This document shows positions 10,443 to 18,757 of a DNA stretch of 64,000 bases, piece by piece (position 1 is the stretch's first letter; every line of letters starts with the position of its first letter). The stretch lies in NCBI RefSeq assembly GCF_030816295.1, contig NZ_JAUSXV010000001.1, positions 2,046,001 through 2,110,000 on the forward strand. Direction: 5' to 3'. The notes beneath the pieces are model-generated. The model made no database searches. It worked only from the letters and a program-made list of their open reading frames with translations, and had not been told where the DNA came from. Made by a program: the position numbers and the translations under genes. The DNA comes from Microbacterium natoriense (GTDB lineage Bacteria > Actinomycetota > Actinomycetes > Actinomycetales > Microbacteriaceae).

Positions 10443-10485
10443 AAAAGGGCCCTGCGCCGCCGAAACGGCGGCGCAGGGCCCTTTT
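10443..10485 (+). terminator. Strong terminator after typA
   Basis: Perfect 20-base inverted repeat (10443-10462 with 10466-10485), AAA loop, preceded by AAAA and ending in TTTT, so it can work in both directions. Confidence 0.95.
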
Positions 10486-10620
10486 CTCATGAATCACCCA
10501 GGTGACGCGGATTTTTCGTTCAGGTGACTGCTTCAGACTCGATGACTTGTGCCCGGGACGACCTCCCGATGAGTCTCCTGCGAGGGCGCGAACGACGACC
10601 CGAAAGTCGAACCCTTCATC

Positions 10621-11511
10621 ATGCTTCAGAACACCCGTGCGCTTCGGCGCGCCGCCGCAGCGGCATCCGCCCGTTCCACCGTGACCGCCCGTCGCCCGAT
10701 CCTGATGTTCGCGGCCGCTGGCGCGGCCCTGCTCGGAATCACCGTGACCGTCGGCTTCGCCTCGGCTCCGGCCGTCGGCGCCGAGAACATGATCTCAGCG
10801 GTCACCGAGCTCGCCGGCCCGGAGCCGCTGGCGAAGGTGGCGGATGAGGCGTCCACGAGTCTGATCGCGGCGCATGCGGCCGTCGACGCGGCGATCCAGC
10901 TGAACGCGGACGTCGTGCTCTCGGGCCTCGATCTCGGCGAGTCCGTCACCTCGATCGAAACCGGCGAGCTGCACCACGACATCAACGCCCTGGACGAGCG
11001 TGCGGTGATGCCCGGGATGCTGCTGACCGTGCTGACGGCCGACACCGAGAAGACGACGGCCGCTGTCGTCGCCGAGACCGCGACCCTGCAGGCCGCGCTC
11101 ACGGCGGCTCAGGAGAAGAAGGCCGCGGATGACGCCGCGAAGGCCGCAGCGGAGCAGGCTGCCGCACAGGCCGCGGCGGCCGCGGCCGCACTGGCCGCGG
11201 TGAACACCCCCGACGGTGCTCGTGCTGCCGCTCGGGACATGGCCGCGAGCCGGTACGGCTGGGGAGACGACCAGTTCCAGTGCCTCAACTCGCTGTGGAA
11301 CAAGGAGTCCAGCTGGAACTACCAGGCCTACAACCCCTCCGGTGCAACCGGCATCCCGCAGGCGCTTCCCGGAAGCAAGATGGCTTCGGCGGGCGGAGAC
11401 TGGGCCACGAACGCCGCGACGCAGATCGCGTGGGGGCTGGGATACATCTCCTCGGTGTACGGCACGCCGTGCAGCGCCTGGGGGCACTCGCAGGCGACGA
11501 ACTGGTACTGA
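10621..11511 (+). CDS. Secreted lytic-transglycosylase-like (SLT fold) protein
   Basis: A 296-residue exported protein. A basic N terminus and one hydrophobic segment (about residues 28-50) form a signal peptide or anchor. An Ala-rich probable coiled coil spans about residues 140-195. The C-terminal 100 residues form a compact transglycosylase domain with LWNKESSWNYQAYNPSG, whose Glu is the presumed catalytic acid, and ATGIPQALPG. Such proteins act on peptidoglycan outside the cell. The ATG at 10621 has only a weak ribosome site. The 130 bases upstream hold no feature I can name. Confidence 0.85.
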   Translation: MLQNTRALRRAAAAASARSTVTARRPILMFAAAGAALLGITVTVGFASAPAVGAENMISAVTELAGPEPLAKVADEASTSLIAAHAAVDAAIQLNADVVLSGLDLGESVTSIETGELHHDINALDERAVMPGMLLTVLTADTEKTTAAVVAETATLQAALTAAQEKKAADDAAKAAAEQAAAQAAAAAAALAAVNTPDGARAAARDMAASRYGWGDDQFQCLNSLWNKESSWNYQAYNPSGATGIPQALPGSKMASAGGDWATNAATQIAWGLGYISSVYGTPCSAWGHSQATNWY

Positions 11512-11553
11512 CCGGAATCCGTACTGCCGGCTCCCGTTCTCCGGTGCCGGGTA

Positions 11554-12102
11554 TCAGCGCAGCTCTGAGATGAGCACGGCGCTGGTGCCCGGCATCGTCG
11601 CATCGAAGACGTGCGGCGCATCGCCGGGGTAGGTCAGGTAGTCGCCGGGGCTCAGCAGCACCGGTGCGTCTGAAGGGCCGACATGCGCCTGGCCGGCACT
11701 GAGGATGACGTGCTCGATCGTGCCGGGGTGATGCGGATCGGATCGGCGGGCGTCGCCCGGCTCCGCCTGGATCAGGTAGATGTCGCGGCGTGCACCGGGC
11801 GGGCTGGCCGAAAGCAGAGTCGCGCTGTACGCGGCGGCGGATGACGGCACACCCGCGCGGTCGTCGGCGCGGATGAGCGTCGGCGCATTCGTCTGCTGGT
11901 CCACGAGCACGGCGAACGGCACGCCGAGCCCCACCCCGAGAGCCCACAGCGTCTCGACGCTCGGTCCCACCTGCCCGCTCTCGAGCTGCGAGACCGTCGC
12001 CTTCGACACGCCTGCTCTGCGAGCCAGCTCTGAGACCGACAGGGCGGCCGCCTCCCGTTCACGGCGGAGGGTGCGGGCGATGCGAGTACGAAGATCCTCC
12101 AT
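11554..12102 (-). CDS. XRE-family transcriptional regulator with C-terminal cupin domain
   Basis: A 182-residue regulator. Residues 8-62 are an XRE helix-turn-helix (LSVSELARRAGVSKATVSQLESG). Residues about 105-182 are a cupin barrel with HHPGTIEHVILSAG and LSPGDYLTYPGDAPHVFDA, the ligand-binding module. It is transcribed away from azlC across 92 bases that contain four regularly placed GTTCA motifs, so it probably represses or activates the AzlCD exporter and itself. The inducer may be an amino acid; that is inference. Confidence 0.9.
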   Translation of the reverse strand: MEDLRTRIARTLRREREAAALSVSELARRAGVSKATVSQLESGQVGPSVETLWALGVGLGVPFAVLVDQQTNAPTLIRADDRAGVPSSAAAYSATLLSASPPGARRDIYLIQAEPGDARRSDPHHPGTIEHVILSAGQAHVGPSDAPVLLSPGDYLTYPGDAPHVFDATMPGTSAVLISELR

Positions 12103-12175
12103 GTGTTCATCATGCCAAACGATCGTTCACTTGACTATCCGTTGTCGCCCGTTCAGAATCATGGTCATGTGTTCA
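12100..12175. promoter_or_regulatory. Candidate operator array between XRE regulator and azlC
   Basis: GTTCA occurs at 12105, 12125, 12151 and 12171, giving spacings of 20, 26 and 20. The outer two sit in identical ten-base copies of CATGTGTTCA (12100-12109 and 12166-12175). A candidate azlC promoter, TTGACT (12131-12136) and AGAATC (12155-12160) with an 18-base spacer, lies between the copies. Confidence 0.5.
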
Positions 12176-12194
12176 CTGAATCGAACGGCGACTC

Positions 12195-12884
12195 GTGACG
12201 GCTGAACGGGAGGTGTGGCGTGAGGCTCTCGGCGTCGTTATCGCGACGAGCGCCTACGGCATCTCCTTCGGCGCCCTCGCCGTCGCCGCCGGCCTCGACG
12301 TGTGGCAGGCGTGCGTGCTGAGCCTGTTGATGTTCACGGGAGGGTCGCAGTTCGCCTTCGTCGGCGTCTTCGCGGCTGGAGGGCTTGCGGCTCTTCCCTC
12401 GGCGATCGCATCCGCGGCGCTGCTGGGAGTGCGCAACGTCGCATACGGCATGCGGATGTCGCCGATCGTCGGCGGGGGAGCGCTGCGTCGGGCGACCGCA
12501 GCGCACTTCACGATCGACGAGTCGACCGCGGTCGCCATCTCGCAGAGCGATCCCCGACTCCGGCAGGTGGGCTTCTGGGTGACGGGCGTCGGGATCTTCC
12601 TCGGATGGAACGTCACGACACTGATCGGCGCTCTGGTGGGCGACGTGCTGGGCGACCCGAAGATGTGGGGGCTGGATGCCGCGGCCGCGGCCGCGTTCCT
12701 CGCGCTGCTGTGGCCGCGTCTGAAGCAGCGGCAGGCGATCGCCGTCGGAGTGGCGGCCGCAGTGGTGGCGGCCTCTCTCACGCCTTTCATCATGCCGGGT
12801 CTTCCGGTGCTGATCGCGGCTCTCGTCGCGATCATCGTCGGCTGGTTCAACTGGCTGGGCGGCCGGGAAGGAGCGACCGCATGA
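12195..12884 (+). CDS. azlC: AzlC-family amino-acid exporter, large subunit
   Basis: A 229-residue membrane protein of the AzlC (branched-chain amino acid efflux, BrnF-like) family. The family regions are visible as GISFGALAVAAGL, LSLLMFTGGSQFAFVG, and SAALLGVRNVAYGMRM. It pairs with the small AzlD subunit, whose ATG overlaps the stop by four bases. Starts with GTG at 12195. Exported substrates in characterised relatives are isoleucine, leucine, valine, methionine or azaleucine; which applies here is not visible. Confidence 0.93.
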   Translation: MTAEREVWREALGVVIATSAYGISFGALAVAAGLDVWQACVLSLLMFTGGSQFAFVGVFAAGGLAALPSAIASAALLGVRNVAYGMRMSPIVGGGALRRATAAHFTIDESTAVAISQSDPRLRQVGFWVTGVGIFLGWNVTTLIGALVGDVLGDPKMWGLDAAAAAAFLALLWPRLKQRQAIAVGVAAAVVAASLTPFIMPGLPVLIAALVAIIVGWFNWLGGREGATA

Positions 12885-13195
12885 CGCTCTGGGGCGCCAT
12901 CGTGCTCGCGGCGACGATCTGTCTCGCGATGAAGGCCGCGGGCTACCTCGTCCCGGCACGGATCCTCGAGGAACCGCGCCCCGCTCGCATCTCCGATCTG
13001 CTCACGGTCGCGCTGCTCGCGGCCCTCGTAGCCGTGCAGACACTGGGTGCGGGGCAGGCGGTGATGGTCGATGCGCGCGTGCCCGCCGTCCTCGTCGCGG
13101 CCGGACTCCTGTGGGCGCGTCAGTCGTTCCTCGTCGTGGTGTTCGCCGCGGCTGCGGTCGCGGCCCTGCTGCGGCTCGCAGGCCTCGCCGCCTGA
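12881..13195 (+). CDS. azlD: AzlD-family exporter small subunit
   Basis: A 104-residue protein with three to four membrane helices: MTLWGAIVLAATICLAMKAAGYL, then ISDLLTVALLAALVAVQTLGAG, then a hydrophobic C terminus. It is the BrnE/AzlD partner required for AzlC function. The ATG overlaps the azlC stop (ATGA), giving translational coupling. Length is normal for the family. Confidence 0.92.
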   Translation: MTLWGAIVLAATICLAMKAAGYLVPARILEEPRPARISDLLTVALLAALVAVQTLGAGQAVMVDARVPAVLVAAGLLWARQSFLVVVFAAAAVAALLRLAGLAA

Positions 13196-13218
13196 GGCAT
13201 CCGCATAGCCCACCCGCA

Positions 13219-13224
13219 TAGGAT
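13219..13224 (+). promoter_or_regulatory. -10 box TAGGAT, leaderless-type promoter
   Basis: Six bases before the GTG at 13231. Confidence 0.6.
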
Positions 13225-13230
13225 CGTGGG

Positions 13231-13635
13231 GTGAAGTGGGTATCGAGAGTGCTGTCCTGGCTGGCCGCGGCTGTCGTCGGCGGGATCTTCGGGGTGGCCG
13301 GAACGATCGCGCACAGTCTCATGTGGGGACCGATCCCGATCGGGATCGTCGTCGGCACGATCGCCTGCGGCGCGATCCTCATCGCGATCCGATCGCTCAC
13401 GCACGACCGCGCAGCGACGGTCGCTGCGGGGGCCGGAATGGTCGGGATGCTGCTCATCATCTCGGGAGTCGGCCCCGGCGGATCCGTTGTCGTCGAGAAC
13501 ACGGCCATGGGCCAGATCTGGATCTACCTCGTGGCCGGTCTCGTGATCCTCACCGTCACCTGGCCGTCGATCCGGAGGTTGCCGGTGCGCACCGAAGCCG
13601 TCGCAGAGACATCCGCCACCGACTCGCGCGCGTAG
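13231..13635 (+). CDS. Small four-helix membrane protein of unknown function
   Basis: A 134-residue protein with four hydrophobic helices (about residues 8-28, 35-53, 62-80 and 90-108) and a short hydrophilic C terminus. I do not recognise a characterised family; similar proteins sit next to fdxA in related actinobacteria, to my recollection. Starts with GTG just after a -10 box. It ends nine bases before the ferredoxin gene, and the ferredoxin promoter lies over its stop codon. Confidence 0.75.
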   Translation: MKWVSRVLSWLAAAVVGGIFGVAGTIAHSLMWGPIPIGIVVGTIACGAILIAIRSLTHDRAATVAAGAGMVGMLLIISGVGPGGSVVVENTAMGQIWIYLVAGLVILTVTWPSIRRLPVRTEAVAETSATDSRA

Positions 13636-13638
13636 ACT
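13633..13638 (+). promoter_or_regulatory. -10 box TAGACT of fdxA, leaderless type
   Basis: Six bases before the fdxA GTG at 13645. It overlaps the stop codon of the upstream gene (TAG at 13633). Confidence 0.65.
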
Positions 13639-13644
13639 GAAACC

Positions 13645-13965
13645 GTGACGTATGTGATCGCGCTTCCGTGTGTCGATGTGAAGGATCGTGCCTGCATCGA
13701 CGAGTGCCCCGTGGACTGCATCTATGAGGGTGAACGTTCGTTGTACATCCATCCGGATGAGTGCGTGGACTGCGGGGCGTGCGAGCCGGTGTGTCCGGTC
13801 GAGGCGATCTACTACGAGGATGATCTGCCCGAGGAATGGGCGGACTACTACAAGGCGAATGTGGAGTTCTTCGACGAGATCGGCTCGCCAGGCGGTGCGG
13901 CCAAGACCGGCGTCATCGCCTTCGACCACCCGATCATCGCCGCCCTCCCGCCCCAGGGCGAGTGA
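13645..13965 (+). CDS. fdxA: Seven-iron ferredoxin FdxA
   Basis: A 106-residue 7Fe-8S ferredoxin carrying electrons in the cytoplasm. Cysteines at 9, 17, 21 and 25 and at 40, 43, 46 and 50 form the 3Fe-4S/4Fe-4S ligand sets ([12 protein letters not shown] is the 4Fe-4S motif). The C-terminal extension with [10 protein letters not shown] is characteristic of the actinobacterial FdxA/FdxC type. The gene sits directly before dapC, the standard actinobacterial arrangement. Confidence 0.97.
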   Translation: MTYVIALPCVDVKDRACIDECPVDCIYEGERSLYIHPDECVDCGACEPVCPVEAIYYEDDLPEEWADYYKANVEFFDEIGSPGGAAKTGVIAFDHPIIAALPPQGE

Positions 13966-13968
13966 GCT

Positions 13969-15081
13969 GTGAGCGTCCGCGACCTCGCAGACTATCCGTG
14001 GGACGCGGTCGCCCCCTACCGTGAACAGGCGGCGCAGCATCCGCAGGGTCTCGTCGATCTCTCCATCGGATCGCCTGTCGACCCGACACCCGAGGTCGTG
14101 CGCAGAGCGCTGGCCGAGGCGACAGACGCGCACGCGTACCCGCAGACCGTCGGCACGCCTGCGCTGCGGGAGGCGATCGTCGACTGGTATGCGCGTCGAC
14201 GCGGCGTTCCTGATCTCGCCGTCGCGAACGTCCTGCCCACGATCGGATCCAAGGAGCTCGTCGCGCTGCTGCCGACGCTCCTCGGGCTCGGCGAAGGCGA
14301 CATCGTGGTGCACCCGCGTATCGCCTATCCGACCTATGAGGTCGGAGCCCGCGTCGCCGGAGCCGCACCTGTGGCGATCGACGACCCTGCCGAATGGCCC
14401 GAAGGCGCAAAGCTCATCTGGATCAACAGCCCCGGCAATCCGGACGGCCGCACCTGGACGGTCGACGAGCTGCGTGCGGCTGTCGAGCGCGCCCGCGAAC
14501 TGGGCGCCGTCCTGGCGAGCGACGAATGCTATGCCGAGCTGGGCTGGGACGGCCCGTGGGCGACCGAGCCGGTGCCCTCGGTGCTCGATCCTCGTGTGAC
14601 GGGCGGAAGCCGCGCGAATCTCTTGAGCGTGTACTCGCTCAGCAAGCAGTCGAACCTCGCCGGCTACCGCGCGGCTTTCATCGCCGGGTGCGCGAAGATC
14701 GTGGGCGAACTGCTGACGGCGCGCAAGCACCTTGGGCTCATGCCACCGGCGCCTGTGCAGCACGCGATGGCGGCGGCGCTCGGCGACGAGGAGCACGTGC
14801 GGGTGCAGAAGGAGCTGTATCGCGGTCGCCGCGACGTGCTGCGCCCGGCTCTGGAGGCCGCAGGCTTCCGGATCGACGGCTCCGAGGCCGGGCTCTACTT
14901 GTGGGCGACAGAGGGCCGCGACGCCTGGGAGAGTATGGATCGGCTCGCCGGGCTCGGCATCCTGGCCGGCCCCGGTCCCTTCTACGGCACGCATTCCGAT
15001 GAGCACGTGCGTCTCACGCTGACAGCGCCGAGCGAGCGCATCGCGGAGGCGGCTCGACGCCTTTCCGCGGCGAATCTATAG
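13969..15081 (+). CDS. dapC: Succinyldiaminopimelate transaminase
   Basis: A 370-residue class I/II PLP aminotransferase converting N-succinyl-2-amino-6-ketopimelate to N-succinyl-LL-diaminopimelate in the lysine/peptidoglycan pathway. The PLP lysine is in VYSLSKQSNLAGYR; INSPGNPDGRTW and ASDECYAELGWDG are the usual cofactor-binding segments. It starts with GTG three bases after the fdxA stop. dapD and dapE lie 3.7-5.8 kb downstream, supporting the assignment over a general aspartate aminotransferase. Confidence 0.93.
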   Translation: MSVRDLADYPWDAVAPYREQAAQHPQGLVDLSIGSPVDPTPEVVRRALAEATDAHAYPQTVGTPALREAIVDWYARRRGVPDLAVANVLPTIGSKELVALLPTLLGLGEGDIVVHPRIAYPTYEVGARVAGAAPVAIDDPAEWPEGAKLIWINSPGNPDGRTWTVDELRAAVERARELGAVLASDECYAELGWDGPWATEPVPSVLDPRVTGGSRANLLSVYSLSKQSNLAGYRAAFIAGCAKIVGELLTARKHLGLMPPAPVQHAMAAALGDEEHVRVQKELYRGRRDVLRPALEAAGFRIDGSEAGLYLWATEGRDAWESMDRLAGLGILAGPGPFYGTHSDEHVRLTLTAPSERIAEAARRLSAANL

Positions 15082-15222
15082 ATTCCCCCACTGCATCCGC
15101 ACTTCTTTTGGCGATTGTCACAGTTGGCCGACGCGCCTACTAGGCTGTAAAGGCGATTCGGTCGTGACCCGACCTGGCGCTCTGCGCCGTGACATCGCCA
15201 CTTCGGCTTGATCAACACTCTT

Positions 15223-15229
15223 GAGGAGG
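15223..15229 (+). promoter_or_regulatory. Shine-Dalgarno site of citrate synthase
   Basis: GAGGAGG, five bases before the GTG at 15235. This picks that start over an in-frame TTG at 15208. Confidence 0.85.
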
Positions 15230-15234
15230 CCCGC

Positions 15235-16530
15235 GTGAGCGCAGGGGCAGAGCAGCAGGCTTCGGCGAAGCTGACGATCGGCGACACCGTCGCAGAGTTC
15301 CCGGTCGTGCGGGGCACCGCCGGACACGACAGCATCGACTTCTCGACCTTGACGCGTCAGACCGGCTACACAGGTCTCGACTACGGCTTCGTGAACACCG
15401 CCTCGACCAAATCGGCCGTCACTTTCATCGACGGCGACCAGGGCTTCCTCCGCTATCGGGGTTATCCGATCGAGCAACTCGCAGGCAGCACCAGCTATCT
15501 CGAGGTCGCCTGGCTGCTCATCTACGGAGAGCTGCCGACCGCATCCGAGCTCGCGGAGTTCGACGACAAGATCCGCCGGCACACGCTCCTGCACGAAGAC
15601 CTCAAGCACTTCTTCTCCGCCCTGCCGCACACGGCGCACCCGATGTCGGTGCTGTCGTCGGCGGTTGCGGCGCTGTCGACCTACTACGAGGGCCAGACCG
15701 ACCCGAACAACCCCGAGCACGTCGAGCTGAACATGATCCGCATGCTCGCCAAGCTCCCCGTCATCGCGGCATACGCCCACAAGAAAGCGCTCGGGCAGGC
15801 GTTCCTCTATCCCGACAACTCGCTGAGCTTCGTCGACAACTTCCTCAAGCTGAACTTCGGCGTCCACTCCGAGCCCTACGAGATCAACCCCGTGATGTCG
15901 AAGGCGCTCGAACTGCTGCTGATCCTGCACGAGGATCACGAGCAGAACGCTTCCACCTCGACCGTGCGCCTGGTCGGCTCGACCGGAGCCAATCAGTTCG
16001 CGTCGATCTCGGCCGGCATCCAGGCGCTCTCCGGCCCCCTCCACGGCGGTGCGAACGAGGCCGTCCTCACCATGCTCGGCCAGATCCGCGACTCCGGCCA
16101 GAGCGTCTCGCGCTTCGTCGAGCGGGTGAAGAACAAGGAAGAGGGTGTGAAGCTGATGGGCTTCGGGCACCGGGTGTACAAGAACTACGACCCCCGCGCC
16201 AAGCTCGTCAAGGCCGCGGCCGACGAGGTGCTGACCTCGCTGGGCGTCTCGGATCCGCTGCTCGACCTGGCCAAAGAGCTCGAGGAGCTCGCACTGGCCG
16301 ACGACTACTTCCGCGAGCGTCGCCTGTACCCGAACGTCGATTTCTACACCGGCGTGATCTACAAGGCGATGGGCTTCCCCACTCGCATGTTCACCGTTCT
16401 GTTCGCGATCGGCCGCCTGCCCGGCTGGCTGGCTCAGTGGCGCGAGCTCAACCTCGACGCGCAGACCAAGATCGGCCGCCCGCAGCAGCTGTATGTGGGA
16501 TCCCCCGAACGCCAGTTCCCCACGCGCTGA
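15235..16530 (+). CDS. gltA: Citrate synthase
   Basis: A 431-residue type II citrate synthase that condenses oxaloacetate and acetyl-CoA at the entry to the TCA cycle. Catalytic regions are visible: GPLHGGANEAV (first His), MGFGHRVYKNYDPRAK (second His, near residue 311) and YPNVDFYTGVIYKAMG (Asp). Length and N-terminal beta domain fit the hexameric bacterial type. It has its own 150-base upstream region, with a candidate TTGTCA (15115-15120) and TACTAG (15138-15143). Confidence 0.97.
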   Translation: MSAGAEQQASAKLTIGDTVAEFPVVRGTAGHDSIDFSTLTRQTGYTGLDYGFVNTASTKSAVTFIDGDQGFLRYRGYPIEQLAGSTSYLEVAWLLIYGELPTASELAEFDDKIRRHTLLHEDLKHFFSALPHTAHPMSVLSSAVAALSTYYEGQTDPNNPEHVELNMIRMLAKLPVIAAYAHKKALGQAFLYPDNSLSFVDNFLKLNFGVHSEPYEINPVMSKALELLLILHEDHEQNASTSTVRLVGSTGANQFASISAGIQALSGPLHGGANEAVLTMLGQIRDSGQSVSRFVERVKNKEEGVKLMGFGHRVYKNYDPRAKLVKAAADEVLTSLGVSDPLLDLAKELEELALADDYFRERRLYPNVDFYTGVIYKAMGFPTRMFTVLFAIGRLPGWLAQWRELNLDAQTKIGRPQQLYVGSPERQFPTR

Positions 16531-16542
16531 GTCGCGGCGGTC

Positions 16543-17016
16543 ATGCCCGTCGTGAGCGCTGAGGCCATCGTTCCGGTGGATCCGGTCACGGCCTTCGCCG
16601 TGTCGCAGACCACAGGTGTGGTGAGACGGCGGTGGGATCGCTTCATCAGCGCGCAGCACTTCCTCGACGGTGCGGACGACGCGGCGAAAGGCGTGCGCAC
16701 CTTCACGCGACAGCGGTTGGGCTTCGCCATGGTCAGCCGGTACGTCTCGTACGCGCCGCCGACGAACGTCGGGATGGTGATGGAGAGCGGGCCCTGGTTC
16801 TTCGAGAAGCTCGGCGGCGGATGGCGTTTCACAGAAGTGCCCGAGGGGACCCTGGCGGTCTGGAAGTACAACTTCTCGTGCCGGCCGGCCTGGCTCGCGC
16901 CGATCGCCGAGTGGATCGGCGTGCGGATGCTCGGCTTCGAGATCAGACGGCGGCTCGCAGGCTTCGTGCGCGGCTGCTCCGATCCGGTCGTCCTCGCCGC
17001 CATCCGCGAGCGCTGA
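16543..17016 (+). CDS. SRPBCC/polyketide-cyclase-like protein
   Basis: A 157-residue protein that appears to be a START-like SRPBCC fold: an N-terminal strand (VVSAEAIVPVDPVTAFAVS), alternating strands and a long C-terminal helix (GFEIRRRLAGFVRGC). Such folds bind hydrophobic ligands in a cleft. No catalytic motif is visible. It starts 12 bases after the citrate synthase stop and may be co-transcribed. Function unknown. Confidence 0.7.
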   Translation: MPVVSAEAIVPVDPVTAFAVSQTTGVVRRRWDRFISAQHFLDGADDAAKGVRTFTRQRLGFAMVSRYVSYAPPTNVGMVMESGPWFFEKLGGGWRFTEVPEGTLAVWKYNFSCRPAWLAPIAEWIGVRMLGFEIRRRLAGFVRGCSDPVVLAAIRER

Positions 17017-17032
17017 ACTCCTGGCACAGGAA

Positions 17033-17119
17033 CGCCGACGCCCCACCTGCTCGTCCGCGCCCCACCGTGCTGACGTCTGTCAGATGGGGCGCCGACGGGC
17101 CGGATATGGGGCGTCGGCG
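17033..17119. terminator. Nested double hairpin between convergent genes
   Basis: The outer 13-base arms CGCCGACGCCCCA (17033-17045) and 17107-17119 pair perfectly. Inside, GCGCCCCA (17057-17064) pairs with 17085-17092, and CTGAC (17070-17074) with GTCAG (17079-17083). It lies between the convergent SRPBCC and helicase genes and probably ends transcription from both sides. Confidence 0.75.
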
Positions 17120-17132
17120 AAAGAAGAACGGG

Positions 17133-18530
17133 TCAGCGACCCTGGTAGCCGCGGCCGCCGCCCTGACGGGCCTGTCCGCCCTGGCGAGCCTGTCCGCCCT
17201 GGCGCGAGGCGCCGCCGGGCTGGCCCTGGCCGCCGCCCTGGCCCGAGCGGGGCCGACGACGACGAGCGGGAGGCGTGGAGGCGCCGCTGCGCTCGCCACC
17301 GGCCGGGCGCTGCTTGGCCTGGCGCTGCGGCTGCGCCTGCACGGGCGCGGGGCGCACGTGCGCGGCGCGCTCGGGGACGAGCTCGGTGACCGCGGCCGCG
17401 GTGACGTCCTCGAGCGGCGCGGTGATCGCGGCCTTGCGCAGCAGGTCCTTCACGTCGCGACGCTGCTCGGGCAGCACGACGGTGACGACGGTTCCCGCAG
17501 CTCCCGCGCGGGCGGTGCGACCCGAGCGGTGCAGGTACGCCTTGTGCTCCATAGGCGGGTCGACGTGGACGACGAGGTCGACGTTGTCGACGTGCACGCC
17601 GCGAGCGGCGACATCGGTCGCGACGAGAACGCGGACTCCGCCGTCTTCAGGAGCGGAGGAGAAGGCGCCGAGGTTGCGCTCGCGGGCGTTCTGCGACAGG
17701 TTTCCGTGCAGATCGACGGCGGGGATGCCGGCCGCGGTGAGCTGCTTGGCGAGCTTCTTCGCCTGGTGCTTCGTGCGGGTGAAGAGGATGCGGCGACCGG
17801 TGCCGGAGGCGAGATCGCGCACGAGCGTGGTCTTGTTGTCCGTCGAGTCGACGACGAGCACCCGGTGCGTCATCTCGCCGACGGGCACGCTCTCTTCGTC
17901 GACCTCGTGGCTGACCGCGTTCGACAGGAAGCGGCGGGCGAGCGTGTCGATGCCGCGGTCGAGCGTCGCGCTGAAGAGCAGTCGCTGACCACCGGCGGGA
18001 GTCGCCGTGAGGATGCGGGTGACGCCGGGGAGGAAGCCGAGGTCGGCCATGTGGTCGGCCTCGTCGAGCACGGTGACCTCGACGGCGTCGAGCTGCACGA
18101 CCTTCTGCTTCATCAGGTCTTCCAGGCGGCCAGGGCACGCGACGACGATGTCGACGCCGTTGCGCATCGCCTGCTCCTGCGGACGCTGGCTGACGCCGCC
18201 GAAGACGGTCGTGACGCGCAGGCCCTTGGCCTCTGCGAGCGGGGCGATGGTCGCGGCGATCTGCGTCGCGAGCTCGCGGGTCGGAGCGAGCACGAGGCCG
18301 CGCGGGTGACCCGGGCGGCTCTTGCGCCCCGACGCGGCGAGGCGCGAGACGAGGGGAAGCGCGAACGCGATCGTCTTGCCGCTGCCGGTCCGGCCGCGGC
18401 CCAGCAGGTCGCGCCCCGCGAGGGAATCGGGAAGCGTGTCGCGCTGAATCGCGAACGCCTCGGTCTTGCCGTCCTTGGAGAGGACGGCGGCGAGGTCGGC
18501 GGGCACGCCGAGATCGAGGAAAGAGGTCAT
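17133..18530 (-). CDS. DEAD-box RNA helicase with Gly/Arg-rich tail
   Basis: A 465-residue ATP-dependent RNA helicase. Motif I is GRTGSGKT, motif II is DEAD (VLDEADHMADLG), motif III is SAT, and motif VI is HRSGRTARAG. The last 85 or so residues are basic, rich in Gly, Gln, Arg and Ala, ending in RQGGGRGYQGR, a probable RNA-binding disordered tail. I use MTSFLDLGVPADL at 18530, preceded by GGAGAT, rather than an ATG seven codons upstream. It has a leader region of over 100 bases, as in cold-induced helicases, but no element is proven. Confidence 0.93.
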   Translation of the reverse strand: MTSFLDLGVPADLAAVLSKDGKTEAFAIQRDTLPDSLAGRDLLGRGRTGSGKTIAFALPLVSRLAASGRKSRPGHPRGLVLAPTRELATQIAATIAPLAEAKGLRVTTVFGGVSQRPQEQAMRNGVDIVVACPGRLEDLMKQKVVQLDAVEVTVLDEADHMADLGFLPGVTRILTATPAGGQRLLFSATLDRGIDTLARRFLSNAVSHEVDEESVPVGEMTHRVLVVDSTDNKTTLVRDLASGTGRRILFTRTKHQAKKLAKQLTAAGIPAVDLHGNLSQNARERNLGAFSSAPEDGGVRVLVATDVAARGVHVDNVDLVVHVDPPMEHKAYLHRSGRTARAGAAGTVVTVVLPEQRRDVKDLLRKAAITAPLEDVTAAAVTELVPERAAHVRPAPVQAQPQRQAKQRPAGGERSGASTPPARRRRPRSGQGGGQGQPGGASRQGGQARQGGQARQGGGRGYQGR

Positions 18531-18757
18531 GAAGTATCTCCGAGATTGCACGCACGGAACCGGGCCGGGTGCGGGGAAAGGTGGGCGACGGCGCGGGATC
18601 GCGCATCGTTTCGCCGTTCGAAAAGGCCAGAACCAAGCAAGTGGCGCGGGAGCGTGTCGACGACGCAGACGTCTCGCATAACGAGTGGCGTCACCCTGAC
18701 ACTATCACGCGTCCACGGGAGAAGGCTGGGACGAGGTCCCGTCAGCGAGTCGTGAGG

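Noticed and set aside
10491..10620. Possible riboswitch before the transglycosylase gene
   Set aside because: c-di-AMP (ydaO) elements often precede such genes in actinobacteria, but I could not match the conserved segments here.
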